Assembly (NCBI GenBank): GCA_955652635.1 | Contig: CATPBN010000197.1 | Location: 1 to 9,332, forward strand | Origin: an uncultured Gemmatimonadaceae bacterium | GTDB taxonomy: Bacteria > Gemmatimonadota > Gemmatimonadetes > Gemmatimonadales > Gemmatimonadaceae | Length of the DNA: 9,332 bases | Direction: 5' to 3' | Shown here: positions 1-6,483 of the stretch, piece after piece | Numbering within the stretch: the stretch's first letter is position 1 | How the letters are laid out: the number at the start of each line of letters is the position of its first letter | The notes under the pieces: generated by a model | The model's input: only the letters and a program-made list of their open reading frames with translations | The model's database searches: none | What the model was told of the DNA's origin: nothing | Position numbers and translations under genes: made by a program

Positions 1-476
1 AGTCTGGCGAAAGCCAGCGAGAACAGATCTATTGCGGGCGCGACCGTTTCGGACAGTCTGTGCCCGAATCGCGTCTTTGGCTCAGAGAGCCCGAGCACGC
101 CGGCGAGTTCGCCATCGACAAGAAGCCCCCTGAGAAGCAGCACGCCCGCTTCCGGGGAAGCCCCCGTCCCGAGCAGCTTCTGGTAATCCCCTGACTCTGT
201 GCCGAGGTCCGCGAATTGTTTGCCGGCGGAGATCGTTCTCCTGATCGCGCTGGGAAGGTGATCGAGCGCAATCTCCAGCTGCGCCGTTCTCACGCCTTCG
301 TGCGCCGCGATGAGGCGCTCGGAGAGCAGATCGCGCCGGGCGTCGTAAGTGAATAGCGCCACATTTCCGTTGCGATCGTGCTCAGCGATGTCCTGGCTGA
401 GCGCGTTGAGCGCCTCGGAAACGTTGCCCGCCGAGGCGAGCACGGTGGACAGTGCGGCAAGAGTTCGTGGGGCCAT
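1..476 (-). CDS. GAF-domain-like protein, N-terminal part (runs off left edge)
   Basis: This gene is read leftward from an ATG at 474-476 and is open for 158 codons to the window edge, so its C-terminus is missing. An in-frame stop lies five codons upstream of the ATG with no other start between, which fixes the start. Residues 1-35 look helical (ALSTVLASAGNVSEALNAL). Residues 38-60 (NVALFTYDARRDLLSERLI) and 111-158 (GVLLLRGLLVDGELAGVLGL, then VAPAIDLFSLAFAR) have the strand/helix pattern of a GAF-type sensor domain, where a short cofactor- or ligand-binding fold is followed by a helix leading into an output domain. No output domain is visible, so it could be a histidine kinase, a diguanylate cyclase or a stand-alone GAF regulator. 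It is divergent from the operon starting with truA. The family call rests on fold pattern only; that the frame is a real gene is more certain. Confidence 0.6.
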   Translation of the reverse strand, partial: MAPRTLAALSTVLASAGNVSEALNALSQDIAEHDRNGNVALFTYDARRDLLSERLIAAHEGVRTAQLEIALDHLPSAIRRTISAGKQFADLGTESGDYQKLLGTGASPEAGVLLLRGLLVDGELAGVLGLSEPKTRFGHRLSETVAPAIDLFSLAFAR

Positions 477-496
477 CTTGGGGTCAGCCGATCATC

Positions 497-502
497 ATTA
501 GA
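497..502 (-). promoter_or_regulatory. Weak candidate -10 box for the minus-strand GAF-like gene
   Basis: On the minus strand this reads TCTAAT, five of six matches to TATAAT, about 20 bases upstream of the start codon of the GAF-like gene. No good -35 element is found at 16-18 bases, so the assignment is tentative. Confidence 0.2.
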
Positions 503-518
503 GTGAAGAACGTTCCAC

Positions 519-546
519 ATTGACCGGCGAACCGGCGAAAGTCAAT
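519..546. repeat. Short inverted repeat enclosing a tandem 8-mer in the divergent intergenic region
   Basis: ATTGAC (519-524) and GTCAAT (541-546) form a 6-base inverted repeat with a 16-base spacer. The unit ACCGGCGA occurs twice in tandem (523-530 and 531-538) and overlaps the left arm. The element lies between two divergent genes, which is where an operator would sit. It is short enough to be chance, and no known regulator site is recognised. Confidence 0.3.
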
Positions 547-568
547 CATCTTCAACGCTTTACGTTCC

Positions 569-594
569 TTGACAGTGGGTCTCGCGGGGATAAT
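569..594 (+). promoter_or_regulatory. Candidate sigma70-type promoter for the truA-pur operon
   Basis: A perfect TTGACA (569-574) is followed by GATAAT (589-594), five of six matches to the -10 consensus. The spacer is 14 bases, shorter than the usual 16-18; a weaker -10 choice, TAATTT at 591-596, gives 16. Either choice puts the predicted transcription start at about 601-604, on top of the truA ATG at 603. The truA mRNA would then be leaderless or nearly so, which agrees with the lack of a Shine-Dalgarno sequence there. A small palindrome, AACG-N5-CGTT (554-566), sits directly upstream of the -35. Confidence 0.5.
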
Positions 595-602
595 TTCACG
601 CG

Positions 603-1385
603 ATGCTGTCGCGTTCCGTGCAACTCGTGTTGCACTATGATGGCGCGCGCTTTTCCGGGTGGCAGCGGCAGCCTGGTGAACGGACGGTTCAGGAAGTCCT
701 CGAAGCGGCGGTGTCCAAACTCTGTGGAGAACCCGTGACCGTCGTCGGCGCAGGGCGGACAGATGCGGGAGTCCACGCGCGCGGTCAGGCCGCGGGAGCA
801 CGCGTCCCCGAGAAATGGGGCGCGAGCGCTCTCAGGCGATCGATGAACGCCATTTTACCGGACGATGTATGGATTTCGGCAGCCTTCGAAATGCGTGACG
901 AGTTTCACCCCCGCTATAGCGCCATTTCTCGCAGCTACAGCTACTACGTAGGCACAGACGATCTCGCATCTTCCCCGTTTCGCCGGACGCATGAGCTGGT
1001 CTGGAGGAAAGCGCTCGATTTTCATCGGCTCGAGGCCGCCGCACGAGCCGTCGAGGGAGAGCATTGCTTCCGGGCATTCGCGGTCAAAGGCACCGCCCCC
1101 GAGCGGGACGACCATCGGTGTGTCGTTGCGCGCGCAGGCTGGCGCAAACGGGCGGAGGGCGGCGGACTCGTATTCGACATCACGGCCGATCGGTTTCTTC
1201 ACCACATGGTCCGTTTCCTGGTCGGGACCATGCTCGAGATTGGAGAAGGCAAGCGAGCGCCCGAGGTAATGGCGGAGCTTCTCGAGCAGAAAGACAACAG
1301 TCAGGTCTCTCAGCCTGCACCCGCACACGCTTTATTTCTTGAGCGGGTGGAGTACCCGAAAGACCTTTACCTGGAAACTGAATGA
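603..1385 (+). CDS. truA: tRNA pseudouridine(38-40) synthase TruA
   Basis: TruA isomerises uridine to pseudouridine at positions 38-40 in the anticodon stem-loop of many tRNAs, in the cytoplasm. At 260 residues the protein has normal family length. It shows the opening strand with YDGARFSGWQRQ (12-23), the catalytic block GAGRTDAGVHARGQ (49-62) with Asp54 as the expected nucleophile, FHPRYSAISRSYSYYV (101-116), and the C-terminal active-site helix FLHHMVRFLVGTML (198-211). The start at 603 fits the usual few residues before the first strand. No Shine-Dalgarno is seen, consistent with the promoter at 569-594 giving a leaderless message. It is the first gene of the operon, and its stop overlaps the next start as ATGA (1382-1385). 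Confidence 0.96.
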   Translation: MLSRSVQLVLHYDGARFSGWQRQPGERTVQEVLEAAVSKLCGEPVTVVGAGRTDAGVHARGQAAGARVPEKWGASALRRSMNAILPDDVWISAAFEMRDEFHPRYSAISRSYSYYVGTDDLASSPFRRTHELVWRKALDFHRLEAAARAVEGEHCFRAFAVKGTAPERDDHRCVVARAGWRKRAEGGGLVFDITADRFLHHMVRFLVGTMLEIGEGKRAPEVMAELLEQKDNSQVSQPAPAHALFLERVEYPKDLYLETE

Positions 1386-2047
1386 ACATCTATCTCGAGA
1401 GTGTGAACCTCGAAGAGATCAGGAATGCCGCCTCGGCCGGGCTGGCTGATGGCATCGAGTTCTCACACGTCGCTTTCAGCGTCGACGCGCCTGACTCGAG
1501 CGCGAAGGAGAGACTCGAGGAGATTTCCCGCGAATTCGCGTTTCCGATTTGCGTCCCGGTCGGCGCGGTCGCGTCGGGGGACATCTACACCGAGGCGCGC
1601 GAGCTCGCGAAGGTCTCTGATCACATCGTGGCACAGATACCGTTGGTCGAGGACTCGCTCGTTCCGATGGCGAAGCTGAGCGCCGAAGGCGTTGTGATCT
1701 GCGCGACTTTCGTGTTCAACGCCGCACAGGCGATAATCGCCGCCAAGGCCGGAGCGTCGGCTGTACGCGTGACTCTTGGTGAGCTCGAAGCCTATGGACA
1801 GTCGGGCGCCCAGGTCCTCGCTGAAATCAAGAACGTGCTCGAGGCGGCCGGCGAGGAATGCGACGTCATGGCCGCGTCTCCCCGGTCCGCGATCCAATTC
1901 GCCGAGTGTGCAACGGCGGGTGCCGACATCGTGTGCGTTACTCCCGCGATCCTGCGCGCGCTCGTCGTTCACCCATTGAGCGACAAAGGCGTCGATCGGT
2001 TCCTCAGCGATCTCGCCAAGCGTCCCAAGTCGCGCGCATCTTCATGA
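1382..2047 (+). CDS. Transaldolase / fructose-6-phosphate aldolase-like protein without the Schiff-base lysine
   Basis: At 221 residues it matches the length of the small transaldolases (FSA/TalC, about 214-220) and aligns with E. coli FSA from memory without gaps over much of its length. Matching parts are MNIYLE at the N-terminus, HIVAQIP (81-87) for DIVVKVP, AEGVVICATFVFNAAQAIIAAKAGA (split: 101-109 and 110-125) for the central strand and helix, GQSG (139-142), and VMAAS (162-166). Family enzymes cleave or form C-C bonds through a Lys85 Schiff base. Here residue 85 is Gln, the TTNPS segment is replaced by IEFSH (25-29), Tyr131 by Thr and Arg134 by Glu, while Thr109 and Ser166 remain. Aldolase activity by the normal mechanism is therefore unlikely. 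It may act on another substrate, bind a sugar phosphate without catalysis, or be decaying, though the intact frame argues against decay. A weak GGAA (1373-1376) precedes the start. It overlaps both neighbours by ATGA. Confidence 0.8.
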   Translation: MNIYLESVNLEEIRNAASAGLADGIEFSHVAFSVDAPDSSAKERLEEISREFAFPICVPVGAVASGDIYTEARELAKVSDHIVAQIPLVEDSLVPMAKLSAEGVVICATFVFNAAQAIIAAKAGASAVRVTLGELEAYGQSGAQVLAEIKNVLEAAGEECDVMAASPRSAIQFAECATAGADIVCVTPAILRALVVHPLSDKGVDRFLSDLAKRPKSRASS

Positions 2048-3432
2048 GGTTCAGGTTTGCGCGCTCCCTCAGCGCCCTGGTCTTCGTGGCGTGTCAGGGC
2101 GCATCGAGCGCGCCTTCAGCCGCACAGTCGTCGTCAACGCAGAGAACAGGCGGTGCGATAAATTCCTCCCGCCGAACGGCGATCACCGATGCCGTTGCCC
2201 GCGTCGCTCCATCGGTTGTGACCGTGCAGACGGAGGTCGTCGAGCAGGTCCCGGCTGACGTGTTCGAGCAGTTTTTCGGCGGTCGCTCGGGACAGCGCTC
2301 CGCGGCAGGGCTCGGCTCGGGATTCGTCATCCGGCCGGATGGCGCCATCGTCACCAACGCGCACGTCGTTGCGGGCGCGACGCGCATTCAGGTGGCGATG
2401 CGGGATGGGACGACCTACCCCGCGCGCCTGATCGGCAGCGATGAGGCGAACGACCTCGCGGTCATCAAGATCGAGGCGAAGAATCTTCCGGTCGCGCCGC
2501 TCGGGTCGTCGAACGACCTGCTGATCGGCGAGTGGGCGATCGCAATCGGGAATCCGTACGGTTTCATCCTCGCCAACTCGGAGCCGAGCGTCACGGCCGG
2601 CGTCGTGAGCGGGACGGGGCGAAACCTCGCCACGCCGAGCGAGGGCGCCGGCGTCTACGTGGACATGATCCAGACTGATGCGTCAATCAACCCCGGCAAT
2701 TCCGGCGGCCCGTTGGTGAATGCGGCCGGAGAGGTAATCGGCGTCAACAGCTCCATTTTCTCACCGAGCGGCGGCTCGGTCGGAATCGGATTCGCCATTC
2801 CGATAAACCGGGCGCGCCGGGTTGCAGAGGATCTTCTTGCTCACGGGGTCGTGAGGCATCCCTTGATCGGGATGCAGCCGGAGATGTCGCGCACACCGGG
2901 CGTTGCGGGAAACAAAGGTGTCGTCGTTGCTTCGGTCGTTCCCGGCTCTCCCGCTGCTCGCGCCGGCATTCGACCGGGCGACATGATCCTGCGTTCGCGC
3001 AGCAGAGCGCTGCACAATCCTTACGATTGGTACGCGGAGCTTCTCGAGCTGCGCGTTGGAGACAGTGATTCCATTATCGTGAAGCGCGCGGGAAGAGAGA
3101 TCCCGGTGAGCGTTCAAGTCGTTGACCTCCCCGACGTGAACGCGCCCAGGGTCACCGTCCTCAAGGAGATCGAGCTCATTTCCGTCACTCCGCCAATTCG
3201 CGCGCAGTACGAAATCCAGAGCAGGCAGGGCGCACTCGTAAACCGCGTGAGCGAACGGGTCCAGCAGCAAATCGGCATTCAGGCTGGCGACGTCATCGTG
3301 CAGATCAATCGTACGCCGATTCCTGACGCCCAAACGGTCAATCGAATTCTGACTACTTACGGACGAGGCGGACTCCGCCTGTACTTCGAGCGCGGCGGGC
3401 AGATCTATGCCACAGAATTCAGCCTGCAATAG
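2044..3432 (+). CDS. HtrA/DegP-like serine protease with two PDZ domains, probable lipoprotein
   Basis: This is an envelope quality-control protease of the S1C (HtrA/Deg) family, which degrades misfolded exported proteins. The ATG at 2044 is chosen because it overlaps the previous stop (ATGA) and begins a signal sequence. The frame is open upstream to 1858, but that part lies inside the previous gene. The protein has 462 residues. RFRFAR is the basic n-region, SLSALVFVA is hydrophobic, and Cys17 (FVAC) fits a lipobox, suggesting lipid anchoring outside the inner membrane. The protease domain spans about 45-270 with triad His107 (TNAHVV), Asp137 (NDLAVI) and Ser220 (GNSGGPL). PDZ1 lies at about 273-362 (SPAARAGIRPGDMIL) and PDZ2 at about 386-460 (IGIQAGDVIVQINRTPI). 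All catalytic residues are present. The stop overlaps the purB GTG by one base (TAGTG). Its specific substrates cannot be inferred. Confidence 0.93.
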   Translation: MRFRFARSLSALVFVACQGASSAPSAAQSSSTQRTGGAINSSRRTAITDAVARVAPSVVTVQTEVVEQVPADVFEQFFGGRSGQRSAAGLGSGFVIRPDGAIVTNAHVVAGATRIQVAMRDGTTYPARLIGSDEANDLAVIKIEAKNLPVAPLGSSNDLLIGEWAIAIGNPYGFILANSEPSVTAGVVSGTGRNLATPSEGAGVYVDMIQTDASINPGNSGGPLVNAAGEVIGVNSSIFSPSGGSVGIGFAIPINRARRVAEDLLAHGVVRHPLIGMQPEMSRTPGVAGNKGVVVASVVPGSPAARAGIRPGDMILRSRSRALHNPYDWYAELLELRVGDSDSIIVKRAGREIPVSVQVVDLPDVNAPRVTVLKEIELISVTPPIRAQYEIQSRQGALVNRVSERVQQQIGIQAGDVIVQINRTPIPDAQTVNRILTTYGRGGLRLYFERGGQIYATEFSLQ

Positions 3433-4865
3433 TGACGACGAACCGATATAGCTCTCCGCTCGCCGAGCGGTATGCATCGGCGGCGATGCTGGAGCTTTGG
3501 TCGCCGGCAACCCGTTACGGTTTGTGGCGTCGCCTGTGGCTCGCGCTCGCGGAAGCGGAGCGTGACCTGGGCGTAAAGATCCCCGAAGAGGCGATTCGCC
3601 AAATGAAGGCGAATCTCGACAACATCAACTTCGATGCGGTCGCAAAGTACGAGAAACGCTTCCGGCACGACGTGATGGCGCACGTGCACGCCTTTGGAGA
3701 TGTCGCGCCGAAGGCAAAGCCGTTCATACATCTGGGAGCCACCAGCGCCTACGTCACTGACAACGCCGATCTGATTCTGATGCGCCGGGGGCTCGAACTG
3801 CTTCGGGGCCGTGCGCTCGACGTGCTACGCTCGCTTGCGGCGTTCGCCGAGCAGTGGCGCGACCAGCCGACGCTGGGGTACACGCATCTCCAACCGGCCC
3901 AGCTCACGACTGTGGGCAAGCGCGCCACGCTCTGGATGCAGGACCTGGTGCTCGATATCGAGGACATCGATTATCGTCGCCGCACTCTTCCCTTCCGGGG
4001 CGTCAAAGGAACGACCGGAACTCAGGCGAGCTTTCTCGAGATCTTCGAGGGCGACCACGAGAAAGTGCGAGCACTCGACCGCCTCGTCACCGAGAAGATG
4101 TCGTTCGCCGCGCCGCTGGCCGTCACCGGGCAGACTTATACTCGGAAGCTCGACGCATTCGTTCTCTCGGTCGTCGCGGGACTCGCGGCCAGCGCCGCCA
4201 AGTTCAGCGGCGACATCCGGCTTCTGCAGTCATTCGGCGAGATGGAGGAGCCGTTCGAGGCAGAACAGATCGGCTCTTCGGCGATGGCCTATAAGCGAAA
4301 TCCGATGCGCTCGGAACGCATCGCTTCACTCGCGCGGTTCGTGAACTCCCTCGAAAGCAACGCGAATCAGACCCACGCGGTTCAGTACTTCGAGAGAACT
4401 CTCGACGATAGCGCGAACCGCCGGCTCGTCATACCGGAGATGTTCCTGGCAACGGACGCGATCCTCTTGCTGATGGCCAACGTCGCGAGCGGCCTCGAGG
4501 TTCACCCGGCCGTAATCAAGCGCAGGGTCCGAGGCGAGCTGCCATTCATGGCAACGGAGGAGCTGATCGTACGCGCCGTCCGCGCTGGTGGTGACAGACA
4601 AGTTGCGCACGAGACGATCAGAAAACACAGCATCGAGGCCGCGCGCGCTCTCAAGGATGGCGCGGCTGGAAACGATCTGCTCGACCGCCTGGGTCGAGAC
4701 AAATCGTTCGGCGTCAACTTGAAGGACCTCGAAGGCGCCATCGATCCAAAGCGTTTCGTGGGTCGCGCGAGCGAGCAGGTCGATGAATTTCTCCGCGATG
4801 TAATCACTCCGCTCCTTGCCCGAGACGGTGCCAAAGCCGATCGCGCCGAGGAGCTTCGAGTCTGA
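3432..4865 (+). CDS. purB: Adenylosuccinate lyase, eukaryote-like type
   Basis: PurB eliminates fumarate twice in purine synthesis: from SAICAR to AICAR and from adenylosuccinate to AMP. The 477-residue protein belongs to the fumarase/aspartase superfamily. Visible blocks are RHDVMAHVHAFG (78-89), HLGATSAYVTDN (100-111), TLGYTHLQPAQ (147-157) with expected catalytic His152, GVKGTTGTQASFL (190-202), the superfamily signature loop GSSAMAYKRNPMRSE (281-295) with catalytic Ser282/283, and ERTLDDSANRR (321-331). These blocks match, from memory, human ADSL more closely than the E. coli or B. subtilis enzymes. The start is a GTG at 3432 overlapping the htrA stop. No strong Shine-Dalgarno is seen, so translational coupling is likely. 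Its stop overlaps the purC start (TGATG). It lies upstream of purC, the enzyme of the preceding pathway step. Confidence 0.96.
   Translation: MTTNRYSSPLAERYASAAMLELWSPATRYGLWRRLWLALAEAERDLGVKIPEEAIRQMKANLDNINFDAVAKYEKRFRHDVMAHVHAFGDVAPKAKPFIHLGATSAYVTDNADLILMRRGLELLRGRALDVLRSLAAFAEQWRDQPTLGYTHLQPAQLTTVGKRATLWMQDLVLDIEDIDYRRRTLPFRGVKGTTGTQASFLEIFEGDHEKVRALDRLVTEKMSFAAPLAVTGQTYTRKLDAFVLSVVAGLAASAAKFSGDIRLLQSFGEMEEPFEAEQIGSSAMAYKRNPMRSERIASLARFVNSLESNANQTHAVQYFERTLDDSANRRLVIPEMFLATDAILLLMANVASGLEVHPAVIKRRVRGELPFMATEELIVRAVRAGGDRQVAHETIRKHSIEAARALKDGAAGNDLLDRLGRDKSFGVNLKDLEGAIDPKRFVGRASEQVDEFLRDVITPLLARDGAKADRAEELRV
4848..4853 (+). promoter_or_regulatory. Shine-Dalgarno for purC inside the end of purB
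   Basis: GAGGAG lies 11 bases before the purC ATG at 4865 and supports that start over the in-frame ATG at 4871. It is one of the few recognisable ribosome binding sites in the operon. Confidence 0.5.
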
Positions 4866-5800
4866 TGTTGATGGAGGCGAGTTCCCTTCCGCTCACGCCG
4901 TTCAGACGCGGAAAGGTTCGCGATGTGTACGTCGTAGATGATGAGAGATTGCTCGTGGTCGCGACCGACCGCGTCAGCGCCTTCGACGTCGTGATGGCGG
5001 AGACGATACCGCACAAGGGCGCGGTCCTCACGCAGATCACGGCCTGGTGGCTCAAGCGGCTGGAATCGAGGGTTCAGCACCACATGCTGTCCGCCGACAT
5101 CGCGGAAATCGTGCGCGAAGTGCCGCAGCTGCAGGGTCACGAGCGCGAGCTCACCGGTCGCTCGATGGTGTGCCGGCGCGCGACAGTGTTTCCCATCGAA
5201 TGCGTCGTGCGCGGATATCTCTCGGGCTCCGCGTGGAAGGAGTACCGCGACAAGGGGACCCTCGCCGGAGAGCCGCTCGTGAAAGGGCTAAGGGAGTCTG
5301 ATCGTCTCGACCCGCCTTTGTTCAGCCCCGCTACAAAGGCCGATGAAGGTCACGACGAGAACATTCCCGTTGAGAGAATGCGCTCGATCATCGGCGGACA
5401 GTGGGCGGGAGAGCTGGAGAGGTTGTCACGAGAGGTCTACGAAGCGGGACGCGCCATCGCAGCGGAGCGCGGAATAATCATCGCCGACACGAAGTTCGAA
5501 TTCGGTCGAGTGAGGAGCGAGAAGAGGGCCGAAAAGGTTATATTGGTGGATGAGGTGCTCACCCCAGACAGCTCGCGTTTTTGGCCGGCCGACGTTTACG
5601 AGCCGGGCCATGGGCAGCCCAGCTTCGACAAGCAGCCCCTTCGCGACTATCTCGAGGCGGAGAAGCAGGCAGGCAGATGGAATGGCAACTATCCACCACC
5701 ACGATTGCCGAAAGAAGTGATCGACGCGACGGCTCAGCGCTACCTCGATATCTACCGTCGCCTCACCGGCCGCTCGCTCAACACTGACGCATCGCATTGA
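4865..5800 (+). CDS. purC: Phosphoribosylaminoimidazole-succinocarboxamide (SAICAR) synthase, long form
   Basis: PurC joins CAIR and aspartate with ATP to give SAICAR, the substrate of PurB encoded just upstream. Both family signatures are present: FPIECVVRGYLSGSAW (109-124) and IIADTKFEFG (205-214). The nucleotide-binding start GKVRDVY (16-22), TDRVSAFDV (34-42), and VDEVLTPDSSRFWPADVY (228-245) are also present. At 311 residues it is longer than the roughly 240-residue form of E. coli and B. subtilis and is of the type of yeast Ade1 (about 306), with the extra C-terminal part running through RWNGNYPPPRLPKEV (271-285). The start at ATG 4865 overlaps the purB stop by one base and is preceded by GAGGAG. 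Its own stop overlaps the TTG start of psd (TTGA). Confidence 0.96.
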   Translation: MLMEASSLPLTPFRRGKVRDVYVVDDERLLVVATDRVSAFDVVMAETIPHKGAVLTQITAWWLKRLESRVQHHMLSADIAEIVREVPQLQGHERELTGRSMVCRRATVFPIECVVRGYLSGSAWKEYRDKGTLAGEPLVKGLRESDRLDPPLFSPATKADEGHDENIPVERMRSIIGGQWAGELERLSREVYEAGRAIAAERGIIIADTKFEFGRVRSEKRAEKVILVDEVLTPDSSRFWPADVYEPGHGQPSFDKQPLRDYLEAEKQAGRWNGNYPPPRLPKEVIDATAQRYLDIYRRLTGRSLNTDASH

Positions 5801-6483
5801 ACTTCGCCCGGGAAGGACTGCTTTTCATCGCGATCGCCGCGGTTGTGTCGGCCGCCGCGTTTGCTTTCGCCGTGTCCCGTCGCTCGTGGGGATTGTGGCT
5901 GGCGGCGTTCGTCCTGCTCCTGCTCGCCCTCTGGGTCGCGTACTTCTTCCGCGACCCGGAGCGGATCGGAGAGCGCGGTCCATTGCTCATCGTCGCTCCG
6001 GCCGATGGCAAGCTCATCATGATCACCGAGGTCGATGAGCCGGCATTCATCAAGGGACGAGCGATCCGGCTGTCGATCTTCATGAACGTCTTCAATGTTC
6101 ATGTGAACCGATATCCCGGCGACGGGGTCGTCACGTACATCCACTACAACAAGGGCAAATTCTTCAACGCCTCCGCCGAAAAATCGAGCCTCGAAAACGA
6201 ACAGATGTCGGTGGGAATCGAAGCCATTCCCCCGGACTCGGACCGGACGGCGAGAGTGGGCACAGTCCATCGCTTCCTGGTGCGGCAGATCGCGGGGCTC
6301 ATTGCGCGCCGCATTGTCACTTACAGCAAACTTGGTGAACGCGTGAGACAGGGTGAGCGAATGGGAATCATACGCTTCGGCTCGCGAGTCGATCTGTTCC
6401 TGCCCGTCGGCGCAGCTGTTCGATCCAAGGTCGGCGACGTGACAACCGCCGGTGTGACGGTGCTGGGAGAGTTACCGCATTGA
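5797..6483 (+). CDS. psd: Phosphatidylserine decarboxylase, short membrane-anchored form
   Basis: Psd converts phosphatidylserine to phosphatidylethanolamine using a pyruvoyl group made by self-cleavage. The 228-residue protein has two hydrophobic segments at about 8-26 and 31-51, then the soluble catalytic part. APADGK (67-72) and FMNVFNVHVNRYPG (95-108) are the conserved Asp and His regions, and IIRFGSRVDLFLP (191-203) holds the expected cleavage site between Gly195 and Ser196, which would yield a small pyruvoyl alpha chain. Length and motifs fit the short bacterial class rather than the long E. coli enzyme. The start is a TTG at 5797 overlapping the purC stop. No in-frame ATG occurs before residue 75, and no clear Shine-Dalgarno is visible. 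It is followed directly by pssA, which supplies its substrate. Confidence 0.93.
   Translation: MNFAREGLLFIAIAAVVSAAAFAFAVSRRSWGLWLAAFVLLLLALWVAYFFRDPERIGERGPLLIVAPADGKLIMITEVDEPAFIKGRAIRLSIFMNVFNVHVNRYPGDGVVTYIHYNKGKFFNASAEKSSLENEQMSVGIEAIPPDSDRTARVGTVHRFLVRQIAGLIARRIVTYSKLGERVRQGERMGIIRFGSRVDLFLPVGAAVRSKVGDVTTAGVTVLGELPH

Noticed and set aside
484..549. 21-codon minus-strand ORF just upstream of the GAF-like gene, a possible leader peptide
   Set aside because: It has no Shine-Dalgarno, no regulatory codon run and no associated hairpin pair; chance is the simpler explanation.
477..602. Search for a purine riboswitch or PurR-type box upstream of the operon
   Set aside because: No conserved riboswitch core or recognisable PurR site was seen, and the predicted leaderless transcript leaves no room for a riboswitch.
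1858..2043. 62-codon upstream extension of the htrA frame
   Set aside because: It lies inside the transaldolase-like gene and would hide the signal sequence; ATG 2044 with its ATGA overlap fits better.
2761..3510. 249-codon open frame on the minus strand opposite htrA
   Set aside because: No recognisable domain. It lies opposite a protein with a complete catalytic triad and PDZ domains, and such antisense frames are common in GC-rich DNA.
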